Origin: Antedon bifida
Lineage: Eukaryota; Echinodermata; Crinoidea; Comatulida; Antedonidae
Reading direction: 5' to 3'
Assembly: GCA_963402885.1 (NCBI GenBank)
Contig: OY727093.1
Span: forward strand, 5,157,501 to 5,221,500
Length of the DNA stretch: 64,000 bases
The position numbers were made by a program, and so were the translations under genes. Under the pieces are notes generated by a model that was not told the DNA's origin, ran no database searches, and was given only the letters and a program-made list of their open reading frames with translations. Below, one piece after another: positions 55,201 to 63,910 of the stretch; the stretch's first letter is position 1; every line of letters starts with the position of its first letter.

Positions 55201-58200
55201 TACTTTACTTATACAGTAGAAACCAACTTTCCCATGAAATGAACTATGGCCAACCCATATTAAGTGGCACACCTATTAAGGAGACCACTTTGTTGGGTCC
55301 GAAGGTATAAAACTGTAATAATTATGTATAGCTTAGTATGTGGCAATATCCAATTAACACTGTTCATTTTCATGGCATATCTTAAGTCAGTAAGAAGCAA
55401 TTGCTGGGTCGTGTTAGTTAACCATGCGCATGTGAAGAAGTTGAGACTATTTCACGACACAATTTTGGTGGTTTCTGGGTCCAGATGACGACGACAACAC
55501 ATTAATTAATGCGTAGGTCGTCAGACATCTACTGACAGTTACAGAAAGTGTCTTCATTTATTTATTAGTATCTGATGATCTTTACTACAAATACTTTTTG
55601 TCTGGGATCAACTGCTTTCTCTGTCAAAGAAACTGCATGACTATTGTACATACCTGACATGCCGAACCAAACATCGGTCCGTCCAGCTTTTTTCAGTTCG
55701 GGTAGTTGACTGGTAATAAACTCATTCTCACGATCCCTAAAAAAACAGATCTATAAAGTAAAGCAATTCAGCACTGGAAATCAAGGGTAATTAAATTATT
55801 TAATAGATTAATATCATATGGTATAAATAGAATTGTCTGGGATTTATGCACTTGTCAATTGTATGACCCACTATACGACCCCGGGAAGAGGTGTGTCATT
55901 TGTCCGATGTGCGTCATACCTTATAAGTTATAAATACCATGATGCACCCGTGCGTCAAAAATGTGACTTACCTTTAGGTGACCATGACGCACCCATTTTG
56001 ACGCACTGTGACCATGTTGTGTATGATATTTGAGTGGTAAAGTGATGGACATTGACACACTATTGTTCATTGATGTGACGTACCTTCTAGGTTTTTTGAC
56101 GCACCCCTGCTTCAGTAAATATTTGTAAATGACACACCCATGACCCACCTCTCCCGGGGGTCGTATAGTGGGTCATACAATTGACAATTGCATTAGTGCA
56201 GTACTGATTTGACAGTATTTGGATAATTTGCGGAAGTTATAAAATTTAAAGTGAATGGTTTGCGTGTATTAACAGCAGGCAACTTACGAAAGTATTGATG
56301 TAAGGTATCCGCCTTGAGCTTCACAGTAATGTTTTGAGTCAGTCCAGGTCTTTGGACTATTTGCATTGATTTGGTAACAGTTCCCATCAAATAGTCTCCA
56401 GCCAGTGGCACAAATACCTAGAACACACATAAATATACTGTAAAAGCTAGTGAAGGACCCCGAAAGTTGAAACTCAACATCATCATTTGTTTTACTATAT
56501 TTTGTACACTGCTACTCCTACTAGGGTCTACAATTATAGCCACTAGCCTGAGGACTAGGCCTACTAAGTAGGACTACTTGTAGTAAGTTATAGGCTGCTG
56601 AGCATAGGCTGTTGCTGGAGGCTAGCTAGCCAGCCAGGTCTAGGAGGCCTAGGCTAGTAGGCTAGGCTGGTAGGAAGGCCTAGAAAGGCCTAAAAACAAA
56701 TTATAAAAAAACATACTGTACCTTCGGGTCTTTGGCAAATAAAACTTAATGTCTGCGAACATGGTGCAGTACTCCATTTACCAACACTGTTAACTGTGTC
56801 AAGAACTTCAGCACAATTACCACCTGATGCAAAATATCTAAGAAAAAAGTAAAAAACTAAACCTTATTTCTTCCTTTTAAATTTCGTGCGTGTGTGGTAT
56901 TACACACGTGACATGCTGCCAATCAGTACGCCCTCTGTAGTTTAAAAACTTCTGAAACTTCAATTACGGTTGGTTCCCGGCGGCGGTGTTCAGAAATAGA
57001 ACAAAACTACGTACGTCAATTTAAAATATAAATAAAATGAATCTTAGAGATTCCTTACTTGTTGTTGGGTTCTGTAACTGCCCAATTATTATATGATCCA
57101 AGAGATGTATCATCACTCCATTTGTAGTCACCCTCAGTGTTACTATTCTATATTTAAAAAAAAAAAAGCAAAATGATACTTATTAGTAATTACAAAGGTT
57201 CTTAGTTATTATAAGCAGGTTATAAAAACAAAAGATCGATTGTGTGTATTTGTTTTACTAATTAAACATGTAGGCCTGTTATACAGATTAAGAATAAATG
57301 AAAACTAATTGGCTTACAGAATCCGACAATCCGATCCAATAGGTCCGTCGGTAACGTGACGTTAGCACGTTTAGGTAATCCTGTGTGTCTTGGCTCTCAA
57401 CTTTGACTAACTGTCCGCCAACTAATTCACATTCGCTTGCTGCTCTATCCCATGATCGCTGTTCCTCAACAAATAAGTAACATTTGCCGTTGGAGTTTGA
57501 CCATCCATTTGATTCATCGCATTTTATTTCAACATCTGAATAATTTATAAGTATGCAGTTTATTACACATCTATTATATTTATCTATATAAAACACATTA
57601 TATTTATCTATATAATAATTATAATCTCGAGTCACCCACAACTAACTGTGGCCGGTCATCACCATATACAGTATTACGGTAGTTATACACAGTAGGATAA
57701 TGTATTTCTATGTTGATATCTGTATATCTGTATATATCATCATCCAATATCGTCACCATCGTCGCCGCCGCTGTCCTAAAATTCCTGAACGTATAAACGT
57801 CAAAATCTTGTTATCACCACAACTAATATCACCATCATCAACATCATCATCACATACTTACTTTGTTTTCTTGAGCATATATACGGTAACGGTGTAACAC
57901 AGTTCTCATCATTCCAAAGGCCAGTATCCGCCCTTACTTGCACACAGTCTTCTCCTAAGAGATTATAATCATTTGGTTCGCCTGGCTTCCAACTCCTTTA
58001 TTGATTTAGAAAAATTAAAAGAAAGAACAAATGAGAACTCTCACTTGATAAATAGATAAATAGAACAAACAGTAATAATAAGAAGGAATGTATATCTTTT
58101 TCTAGAATGTCATGACATTATCTTGACAAATTGATGTTTATTTAAACATTTATAGCTTGATAATATTGCAGATGTGAAAAGGGTTAGAATATCAACGACA

Positions 58201-60852
58201 TAGACCAGTGGAGAATCATTTTATTCACTGCCCCCAAACGTAAGTAAGTTAAAAAACATTATTTTGATGTTGACTTACGCCTGAGATTGATCCAAAGCTG
58301 TTCCATCAACCCATTGGAAATTGCCCTCATTCGATGTATCATGTAATCCTATCCAGAAATCTCGGTTAGAATCTTTTATTAAACCACTTAAAAAAGTCTA
58401 ATTCATAAAAAAAAACAAGAAGAATGATTAAAGTACGTTAAAGCAGATGTGTGATAAATGTTCAAAATACCTCACCCATCTCCTCTCTCCTCTCTCTTCT
58501 CACTAGACTTGCCTTTTGTAGTTATTGTTTTTTTTTTATGTTAGTCCATCAGTCGACGTTTCGATTTTCGTCTGAATACTATACTACGAATATACGTATT
58601 ATACGTATGAAATGCCATATGTGCCAAAATATTTATCTTTTTACTAATTTCTGTCTAGAACATAGATTAATTCCTCCCCTTCATAATTCCCTTTTTTTTG
58701 TAACATTTGGTTGTACCTGTAATTGGAAGTTATAGCAATAAAAAAAACTTAGGCCAGACTATAAATAATGCTTTTTTTGATTTTTACTTTATTGTTGTTG
58801 TTTTTTTTTTATTTTATTTGTCAATTAGACGAAAGAAAGAAGTGTTTGTTTTTTCACTCACTTCAATTAAATAATAATATTTATTTATTTATCTCTGTAG
58901 GACCAAACTTAAAGCATTGGTTTAATGCGTCCTCCTCACACAATTATATTTACTAATTTATGTTCTATTCTGTATGTTGTAATGTGTGAAACAATAAACT
59001 TGAAACTTGAAATAGACAAGCGAAGCTTACATTAACGTCTTGTGACGGTATAATGGCAAGATCCGCTTGTAGATTCTGACAGTTTTTTCTAGCTTCATCC
59101 CACCATTTTAAATCGGACTTGATCAGGTAACACGTATCACCGTACTGTTGCCAACCTTGTCCACACTGCTGACTCAACACTACAAAAAGGGTAACAAATC
59201 ATGAGGGATGACAATGCATTTTACTTATTATACATTGATATTGACTGATATCACATAATCCAGTCTATATTATGTATACAAAACACTCTTTAATATATCT
59301 TATTGATTACATCATCTATCATCTTGTATTGAAGTAACCTATTTGACTAATTTGTTACATATTGCTTTAATTAAAGATGTATTGTCCCCCTGAAAAAATA
59401 ATTCTTCAACATTTTTTTTTCAATATACCATTTTAATGTCACCTAATAGTTATCCACTTTGACCAAAAATTGATCGGGAAACAAATGTATTTACCTAAAA
59501 AACTGTAATTTAAAGCAAAAATAGTCAAATTGGCTGCCAGCCAATGGGTTTTTGGTTGAATTTAACCATTTATTTTGTCATTTTATAAGTAAAAACATTC
59601 ATCATTTTTTGGTTTTTTTTCTACGGAAGTGATTGACTTTATTGAAACTACAAAATAATCTATTCAAAGTCTGATTTTATTAATCTTCAAGTTTACATCT
59701 TTAAGCAGTATTATATAAAGTAGAATCGACTACAGTGGGTAATGATATCAAAACGTTTTTGTTAAAAGCCTTTATTGATTTGCCTTCAATACATTATCGT
59801 TATCTATATTTTGACTATTTGTGATTATTATTATCACTTGCTCTAAACTGCGCATGCTCGATGCTTCCCTACAACTGGTACGACAGATATCTTATCCGAT
59901 TAGAGAGGGAGGAAGTTGGAACGGCGAAATATTGACAAAATGCGCTTTTCAGTTTGTTTACATTCCGAATGCAAGTCTAAAGTTTTTGTTTAAACATTTT
60001 ATTTTAATATCCTTATTACAAGTTTCTTATAAATTTATAATCTTTATTCAAATATGAACTATAATTGTAAAAGGCGTATAGGCCAAATACATATTGGTAT
60101 CATACCAACAAATTTTAGTTTATTTTTTTCGCGTCTATTTTATTATGAAGCAAAGATCTAAAGTTTTTCAAATTGTATGTGTCAAAAAATGTGATGTGTC
60201 CATATATGGATATGATGATGTCATATCACTACCATATTTGTGCATATTACTACCATATTTGGGCACACAAAGTTTAATAGTGTAGACAGAGCTTAATACC
60301 ACTTTCACATCGCCTAGCAACATCCTCCGATGTTTCTCCGGAGTTTTTAATCACGGTGTTTAAGTGGGAAAAGGGGTCCAAGAAGCAAGAAACCAAGAAG
60401 AGTTCCTTGTTCGTAAAAAAAATGGCCTAATATATATACTTATAAACATAGCTACAAAGTTAATGATATAAAACATATACACTGGTAACCTTTGAACGAA
60501 ATTTAGAAAGGAACTATTTGTTGTATAAGTAGGCCTATTAGTATTACTGTAACACGGACGTACGTGTTAATTTTGTTAAATCGTTGATTTAGCAATACTT
60601 ATATAACAAGTTATTATGGAATAGTTCTTGCTGATTATTTACTATAATATATTTTTTTTTAAATATTAACATTGCGTTATACGCTTTCTGTACTCCGTAT
60701 ATAGGCCCTTCTTTAGCTTTTACTCAGCCTACGTTTTACTATACAGAGTCAAAACAGTTAATTTTAAAAAGTGACGTTAAGATATTAGGTCTACATTTAA
60801 AAGTCTTACCTCCATACAGAATTGATGAGAGAATCAGTATCCTTAGTATCAT
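37039..60852 (-). CDS. membrane receptor with 12 C-type lectin domains and a PAN-like domain
   Basis: I assemble 41 exons with GT-AG junctions and consistent phase, totalling 5799 nt or 1932 residues. Order: signal peptide (exon at 60852-60810), CTLD1-5, one PAN/apple-like domain (exon 50320-50075), CTLD6-12, a Pro/Thr linker, a transmembrane helix and a tail of about 38 residues (37241-37039). Each CTLD shows the WIGL-type core and paired cysteines. Mannose-type EPN plus WND Ca2+ ligands occur in CTLD1, 4, 5, 8 and 9, and galactose-type QPD plus WND in CTLD6. CTLD2, 3, 7, 10, 11 and 12 have altered ligand residues. The layout recalls the mannose receptor/PLA2R family (8-10 CTLDs), but the ricin-like and fibronectin II domains are absent and the PAN-like domain is extra. 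Likely role: cell-surface glycan recognition or endocytosis, by inference. A tandem paralogue lies upstream at 61784. Introns are loaded with MITEs and a minisatellite. Confidence 0.88.
37588..38040. mobile_element. degenerate tRNA-SINE fragments
   Basis: Three decayed stretches (about 37597, 37690-37780 and 37955-38040) share AGTAGCTTGGTGG-like heads and a GATGTCAGGATTTTTT-like end with the SINE at 25065. In an intron of the lectin gene. Confidence 0.45.
38284..38401. mobile_element. MITE family 1, copy 8
   Basis: Right end AGTGTAGACAGAGCTTAA; the left end is diverged (TTGTCTACATTATAAAAC). Lectin gene intron, just upstream of linker exon 38268-38185. Confidence 0.8.
38517..39046. repeat. 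minisatellite, 48-bp unit, about 11 copies
   Basis: The unit contains CCATAGTTTGGCTATATATT, TCCTCCATGGTTTAG and AGGTATACCAGTC. Early units are 50 bp, later ones 48 bp. Because 48 is a multiple of three, one plus-strand frame stays open (38635-39081), but it is antisense to the gene, in an intron, and not a believable protein. Confidence 0.92.
39193..39870 (-). other. CTLD12 (exons 39870-39613, 39369-39193)
   Basis: Residues about 1693-1837. WVGLFR, QPT and WNDENC: partial Ca2+ site. Followed by linker exon 38268-38185 (Pro/Thr/Asp-rich, 28 residues). Confidence 0.82.
40147..40252. mobile_element. short MITE with AAGGGCCTTTCACACCTG end
   Basis: About 22-bp imperfect inverted ends (AAGGGCCTTTCACACCTG and CAGGTGTGAAAGATCCTT) with TA on both sides; 106 bp in all. 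Lectin gene intron. Confidence 0.75.
40359..41322 (-). other. CTLD11 (exons 41322-41078, 40530-40359)
   Basis: Residues about 1554-1692. WIGMID, EPS and WED: altered ligands, built from only two exons. Confidence 0.82.
41475..41608. mobile_element. MITE family 1, copy 9
   Basis: Right end TGTAGACAGAGCTTAA, left end diverged; the core ATATGGTAGT motif appears twice. Lectin gene intron, close to exon 41749-41644. Confidence 0.8.
42001..42190. mobile_element. MITE-like element with GGTAACAGTAAGC end
   Basis: Outer inverted motifs (CACAGAGGTAACAGTAAGC and GTTACCGCTCGTCTGTG) flank an interior sharing GCTTGTCCCATGTAGAATC with the complement of 22040-22070. Confidence 0.6.
42470..42632 (-). mobile_element. 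tRNA-derived SINE
   Basis: On the minus strand, a tRNA-like head (GCCCCAGTGGTCTAAGGGC, then GGTTCGAATC) with a well-paired anticodon stem (TCTGC/GCAGA) runs into CTTTTTCTCATTCTCACAG and AT-rich tail sequence. The same tail occurs alone at 23672, so this is a SINE copy, not a tRNA gene. Confidence 0.7.
43080..43500 (+). mobile_element. possible LINE 3' UTR fragment
   Basis: An AT-rich block ends in TTATTGAAATGAAAGATTGA followed by AAATAAAATAAAA, like the tail of the LINE at 31720. No coding part is visible. Confidence 0.4.
43865..44085. repeat. tandem duplication of about 115 bp
   Basis: Two copies share AAAAAGTCAA, ACTATAGAAGCTGTACT, AATATTTCATAA/AATGTTTCATAA and AAAGAATCAACTTAAA-like segments. 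Lectin gene intron. Confidence 0.75.
44704..44847. mobile_element. MITE family 1, copy 10 (best-preserved ends)
   Basis: AAAGCTCTGTCTACACTATC and its exact complement GATAGTGTAGACAGAGCTTT bound a 144-bp element. TA borders both sides if the ends are taken as AAGCTC and GAGCTT. Confidence 0.92.
45531..45659. mobile_element. MITE-like element, same family as 5929
   Basis: Ends CTACTAGGTCGCAAC and GTTGCATCCTAGTGGGAACC are inverted; inner TTGACCAATCAGAAGC matches the element at 5929. Confidence 0.7.
46345..46680. repeat. tandem duplication of about 170 bp touching a splice donor
   Basis: Copies at about 46360-46515 and 46540-46680 share CTAAACATTATA, AGGCTTACTGTTA/AAGCTTACTGTTA, AGTACATAACC and AAATTAGGTAAATATT, ending in TCTAACCAAGT. 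The right copy includes the real GT donor of the CTLD7/8 exon (end 46670), so the left copy carries a second donor-like site in the intron. Confidence 0.75.
46780..48085 (-). other. CTLD7 (exons 48085-47970, about 47358-47210, first part of 46884-46670)
   Basis: Residues about 967-1090. WIGLSDT is present, but QPG and WID replace the Ca2+ ligands. A Pro/Thr linker follows within the same exon. Confidence 0.8.
48117..48431. mobile_element. MITE family 2, copy 2
   Basis: Left end AAAGATATATCTTCCCTC, right end GGGGACAATACATCTTTA, with family motifs CTTTGACCAAAAACTGGATC and TTGTCTG between. Ends about 30 bp from the acceptor of exon 48085-47970. Confidence 0.8.
48508..49499 (-). other. CTLD6 (exons 49499-49278, 49124-48964, 48615-48508)
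   Basis: Residues about 803-966, starting with a Thr/Pro linker. WIGMSD, QPD (QNQPDNW) and WNDNVC give a galactose-type Ca2+ site, the only one in the protein. Confidence 0.85.
48751..48927. mobile_element. MITE family 1, copy 11
   Basis: Right end GATAGTCTAGACAGAGCT, left end eroded; the core ATGTGGTAGTGATATG block is present three times, making it longer than most copies. Confidence 0.82.
49890..50058. mobile_element. MITE with TACAGTCAAC-type ends
   Basis: TACAGTCCCTCCCAATACCAG-like left end (position 49890) and TTGGTAGAGTTGACTGTA right end; internal ACCAGAAACTCTCCCAATA. Same family as 53490, with Tc1/mariner or pogo-like termini. Confidence 0.75.
50075..50320 (-). other. PAN/apple-like domain exon
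   Basis: One exon, residues about 721-802, without the WIGL or WND signatures of a CTLD. The pattern DCAKRC, FTCLSFDYN, KTCQLS is that of PAN/apple domains, which bind proteins or carbohydrates. It is symmetric (phase 1 at both ends), as expected for a shuffled module. Confidence 0.75.
50881..51883 (-). other. CTLD5 (exons 51883-51710, about 51232-51116, 51006-50881)
   Basis: Residues about 582-720. WIGANDL, EPN (SGEPNNDG) and WNDHKC: full mannose-type Ca2+ site. Confidence 0.85.
51367..51562. mobile_element. MITE family 2, copy 3 (internally shortened)
   Basis: AAAGATGTATTGTCGTC and GGGGACAATACATCTTCAA ends at a spacing of 196 bp; the middle third of the longer copies is missing. Confidence 0.8.
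51961..52124. mobile_element. MITE family 1, copy 12
   Basis: AAAGCTATGTCTACATTATA and TTTGATAATATAGACAGAACTT ends; the core is moderately diverged. Confidence 0.82.
52569..52801. mobile_element. MITE with TAGAGAATACCC-type ends
   Basis: About 45-bp inverted ends containing GAATATTCATTAATGGCCAT and AATGACACCTATTTA, and their complement, enclose a 230-bp element in the intron between the second and third exons of CTLD4. Confidence 0.85.
53490..53675. mobile_element. MITE with TACAGTCAAC ends
   Basis: TACAGTCAACATTTCC and GGGAGAGTTGACTGTA ends; the interior (TTTCCGGAAAATCTGATATT) is the inverted counterpart of the element at 49890. Confidence 0.8.
54711..54866. mobile_element. MITE family 1, copy 13
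   Basis: AAAGCTGTCTACACTATAAAC and TTTGATAGTGTACAGCTT ends, both lacking the same few terminal bases; two ATATGGTAGTG motifs in the core. Confidence 0.85.
55210..55310. mobile_element. pogo/Tigger-like transposon end
   Basis: ATACAGTAGAAACCAACTTTCC with ATTAAGTGGCACACCTATTA resembles the terminus seen at 24893. No partner end or transposase found nearby. Confidence 0.4.
55847..56192. mobile_element. MITE with about 47-bp terminal inverted repeats
   Basis: TGCACTTGTCAATTGTATGA and on through CCCACTATACGACCCCGGGA match the complement at the right end almost perfectly. The 345-bp interior has repeated GACGCACCC motifs. Intron between the first two CTLD3 exons. Confidence 0.9.
56722..57535 (-). 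other. CTLD2 (exons 57535-57318, about 57149-57061, 56837-56722)
   Basis: Residues about 149-289. WIGLSDS and EPN are present, but WND is replaced by WST, so the Ca2+ site is probably incomplete. Confidence 0.8.
57862..59179 (-). other. CTLD1 (exons 59179-59031, 58397-58279, 57995-57862)
   Basis: Residues about 15-148. Starts CGQGW, carries WIGLHD, then EPN (GEPNDYN) and WNDENC: a complete mannose-type Ca2+ site. Confidence 0.85.
58573..58700. repeat. dispersed repeat with TATACGTATGAAATGCCAT
   Basis: ATTATACGTATGAAATGCCA, TATGTGCCAAAATATTTA and CTTTTTACTAAT match the unit at 61248 and the ends of the repeats at 13785-14140. Confidence 0.6.
59371..59705. mobile_element. MITE family 2, copy 4
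   Basis: TTAAAGATGTATTGTCCCCC at the left; the right end is shortened to TTTACATCTTTAA. Full interior with GCTGCCAGCCAATGGG. In lectin intron 1. Confidence 0.82.
60179..60294. mobile_element. MITE family 1, copy 14 (left end eroded)
   Basis: Right end AATAGTGTAGACAGAGCTTAA with the core TATGATGATGTCATATCACT. In lectin intron 1. Confidence 0.8.
60810..60852 (-). other. exon 1 of the lectin gene: signal peptide
   Basis: ATG at 60852 encodes 14 mostly hydrophobic residues (MILRILILSSILYG) and ends on GTAAGA in phase 1. Exon 2 adds VLSQQ before the first CTLD, completing a plausible signal peptide. Confidence 0.75.
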
Positions 60853-61783
60853 TTTGATGTGCTTTTCACTGTCCGTGCCCAATATTTTAAACCATTGGGA
60901 GATTTGATCACCTACTGCGGATTTTGGGGCTGATCTCTGCCTTTACCTGATAACAAAGTTACATTAAGATAAGGATAAAGCCAGGTAAACCTAGGATGGC
61001 CTGGACTTTTGATCATAATTATCATCAGCGGTCCATCTAGTTAATCATTGATATTAGGTCCAAATTCTGTGACATTGTGGTGGTAATTAACACATTGAAT
61101 GCAATATTAATATATGACACTGGGTCTAATTAAACAGACAGCAATTTTTAATGTGCATGTTGTGACATAGAACAGGGAGATGTAACATCTTCCTGCATAG
61201 AATTGCAAAAAGTCTATTTGTCTTTTATATGTTTCAATTTTTTTTAGCTCAAGTATTATACGTATGAAACGCCATGTGCGCCAAAATATTTAGATAATAT
61301 GTCTTTTACTAATATCAAGTCGACACAGAACCTAGACCAGTTGTCATTCATCCTTATATGGTAATATTATCATTGTTTAAAAAGTGTATGTAATCGTCTT
61401 TGGCGATTGTAATATGGGGTGGTAAAACATCAACTATGGAAAAATAAACTTTGATTCAAACTTTTCCAAAGTTACAAAAAGCAACACTACGTTAAAAAGA
61501 GTGTAATGTAAAACAGTTAACAAATAACAAGTTTCATTTATGTCTCTGTGATACATCACATTGAAAAACTACACACGTACGTAAATGTAAATTTTATTGG
61601 TTATCATATATATACAAATTACATTACATTTATTCTTTTAACTATACAGATTATCACCCACAATATTTTATTTATTGTATTCCTTTCGATTTGTTAATAT
61701 TTATATTGTACCATTAAATTACTGTGATACTAGGGTAGAACGATTTCTTATGTACAAGCAATGTTAGTACTGATTTGGATTGC
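60853..61783. other. intergenic region between the two lectin genes
   Basis: About 930 bp containing the repeat with TATACGTATGAAACGCC at 61248-61345. It must hold the promoter of the 12-CTLD gene (immediately above 60852), but no TATA box is clear. Confidence 0.5.
61248..61345. repeat. dispersed repeat with TATACGTATGAAACGCCAT
   Basis: ATTATACGTATGAAACGCCA, GTGCGCCAAAATATTTA and CTTTTACTAATATC match 58573 and the 14-kb repeats. Confidence 0.6.
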
Positions 61784-63910
61784 TTATTTTTGTCGCTTTT
61801 TCACAACCAGAACAGTCAACACAGAAGCCAGGACAAGTACACATATGAATCCAATAGTGATGCCTGCGATAGCACCTCCAGATAGAGTTCCAGCTGAGGA
61901 GAGAAAAGTATGTTAAATGATGCCATGGGATACCGTGCCATCAATACAAGTTTGACAACCGTTGACTTCGTATTTTGTATTAAGCTCTGTCTAAACTACC
62001 AAACTAGTTTGACAAAAAAAGGTGTGAAGTTCCCAAATATGGTAGTGATATGTTGAAATATGGTAGTGATATGACATCATCATGTCCATATATGGGCACA
62101 TCACATTTTTTGTCAAACAAAGTTTGATAGTGTAGACAAAGCTTTACATTGTACTATTCTAAACTCTGTTTATCAAAGGCTTTGAAACCATACAATACAT
62201 TAAAATGACACTTTCTGTTGAGGAGTGACAATGCCTCCAAAATCCAAAATCATAATTTTCTTCTCTATCCACCACCCAAGTGTCAATTATGTTATTGTCA
62301 TATTTATTAATAGATTTTTTCTCCATGTTAGGACACAATTCAAAGTAATTTGAATATGCAGGTGATTCTATGTTAATCAAATACTTACATGGTCCATCGG
62401 TTTTACCAGAAGAGGGTGGAGTTACTGGGTTTACAGGTCCTCCACCGCTATCTGAAAAGCAACATATTATTACACAATTAACATTCTGATGGAACTATGA
62501 CATCAGGTTACTCAATCCTAATATTTTCTACTTGTGTCTTGATCAATACCCAACACCCCACTCAATAATCAGTAAAAGTATCAGTAAAAAAGATGAAAAT
62601 TTAAAAAGTATTAAGACAAAAATACATGCTGTACTTACTGTATGGTCGTTTACATATGTAAGGTTGATGTCGTGTACAATCCAAATCATTCCACATGCCA
62701 AGTCTGGAGTATTTACTAACGAAGCTAACACAATCTTCACCTGATCCAGACTCATTCGGTTCCCCTGGGGCCCAATTGTTAAATGATAACTGAAATAAAA
62801 ACAATTTACATGTGACAATTTACTGAAGCGAAAATAACAAATACTGTATTAGTAAATACTTGGATATTTAGTATGTAATTATTCTTGGTGAAAATTTTGA
62901 TTTTTACACTGTTTATTAAATTACATTCTGTAACATTATTAAAGTTATTTATAGATACTTACAGCTGATCCATCAATCCACTCAAATTTGCCTTTTGTAT
63001 CATGTAAACCAATCCACATCTCAGCTCTCAAAACATCAGCCCGAACTATATGTAAATTGTAAAGACAATAGTATAATAGAAAATAATATACATAATTTGG
63101 AACTATTAAAGATGTATTGTCCAACTGAAAAATAATTTGTAACATTTTTTTTTGTTGAATATGCCATTTTAATGTAACGTTATCCACTTTGACCAAAAAT
63201 TGGATATAAAAAAATGTATTTACCTGAAACTGTAATTTATTGGAAAAAATGGTCAAATTGGCTGCCAGTCAATGGGTTTTTTTTTAATGAATTTTACCAT
63301 TTATTTTGTCATTTTATATGAGAAAACATTTTTTTTTTTTTTACGGAAGGGATTAACTTTATTAAAACTACAAAATAACCGATTCAAAGTCAGATTTAAT
63401 TAATCTTCATTTTTCATGTTTTTGGAGGCAATACATCTTTAAAAGTTGAGAGTTAAGTTGTGAATAATTTTCAAAATTCATTTTGAGTTAATTATGTTTT
63501 GCACATACCTGAAAGAAAATCCTGCTCCTCTTGGTTAGTGATGGTTACCAGTGAGCCACCTTCATTGGCACAAATAGCCTCAGCATCCCAGTATGGTTGG
63601 AAATCAGTGGCTCTAAACAAGTAACAAGAATCACCATGCGCTTGCCAATCACCTTCACATGAATGGACACCTGTATACAAATGTAATTTAAATTCATAAA
63701 TATCATTATAATTATATGGCTTGATTTCTAACATTCTTGAAATCTTAAATTTTATTTTTTTTAATGGTTATGTGTTTACAGAGTAAATGATCTTTAAGAC
63801 CTTACCTTGATCTGCTGGCAGATTTGTGACAGCTCTGCCTGCTGTTATCTGGCAAATAAAAGCCTGCTCATAGTTGCAATCTATAGTATCCCAAAGCGCT
63901 GCATTGTTTC
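61784..63910 (-). CDS. 3' part of a second C-type lectin receptor gene (partial)
   Basis: Six exons are visible, all in phase: 63910-63806 (end of one CTLD with WDTIDC, then linker), 63670-63509, 63045-62963 and 62789-62639 (a complete last CTLD: WIGLHD, EPN in GEPNESG, WNDLDC, a full mannose-type site), 62451-62389 (Pro/Gly/Ser linker) and 61893-61784 (transmembrane helix, then KKRQK and stop). The 5' part lies beyond the window. The domain order, phase-1 junctions and linker plus transmembrane exons match the 12-CTLD gene just downstream in the same orientation, so the two are tandem paralogues. The cytoplasmic tail is only about five residues against about 38, so direct endocytic signalling through the tail is unlikely. 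Confidence 0.85.
61982..62145. mobile_element. MITE family 1, copy 15
   Basis: AAGCTCTGTCTAAACTACC and GATAGTGTAGACAAAGCTTT ends, intact core. In the last intron of the second lectin gene. Confidence 0.88.
63105..63442. mobile_element. MITE family 2, copy 5
   Basis: TTAAAGATGTATTGTCC and GGCAATACATCTTTAA ends with the complete interior (GCTGCCAGTCAATGGG). In an intron of the second lectin gene. Confidence 0.85.

Larger units (their letters stand above)
54449..56417 (-). other. CTLD3 (four exons)
   Basis: Residues about 290-424, exons 56417-56288, about 55738-55656, about 55133-55014 and 54520-54449. Reads QPS and WDT where ligands are expected; a non-canonical CTLD. A short linker exon (about 54318-54286, Thr/Pro) follows. 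Confidence 0.8.

Noticed and set aside
37039-63910. The two lectin regions as one single gene
   Set aside because: The upstream unit ends with its own transmembrane exon and stop at 61784, and the downstream unit starts with a separate signal peptide at 60852.
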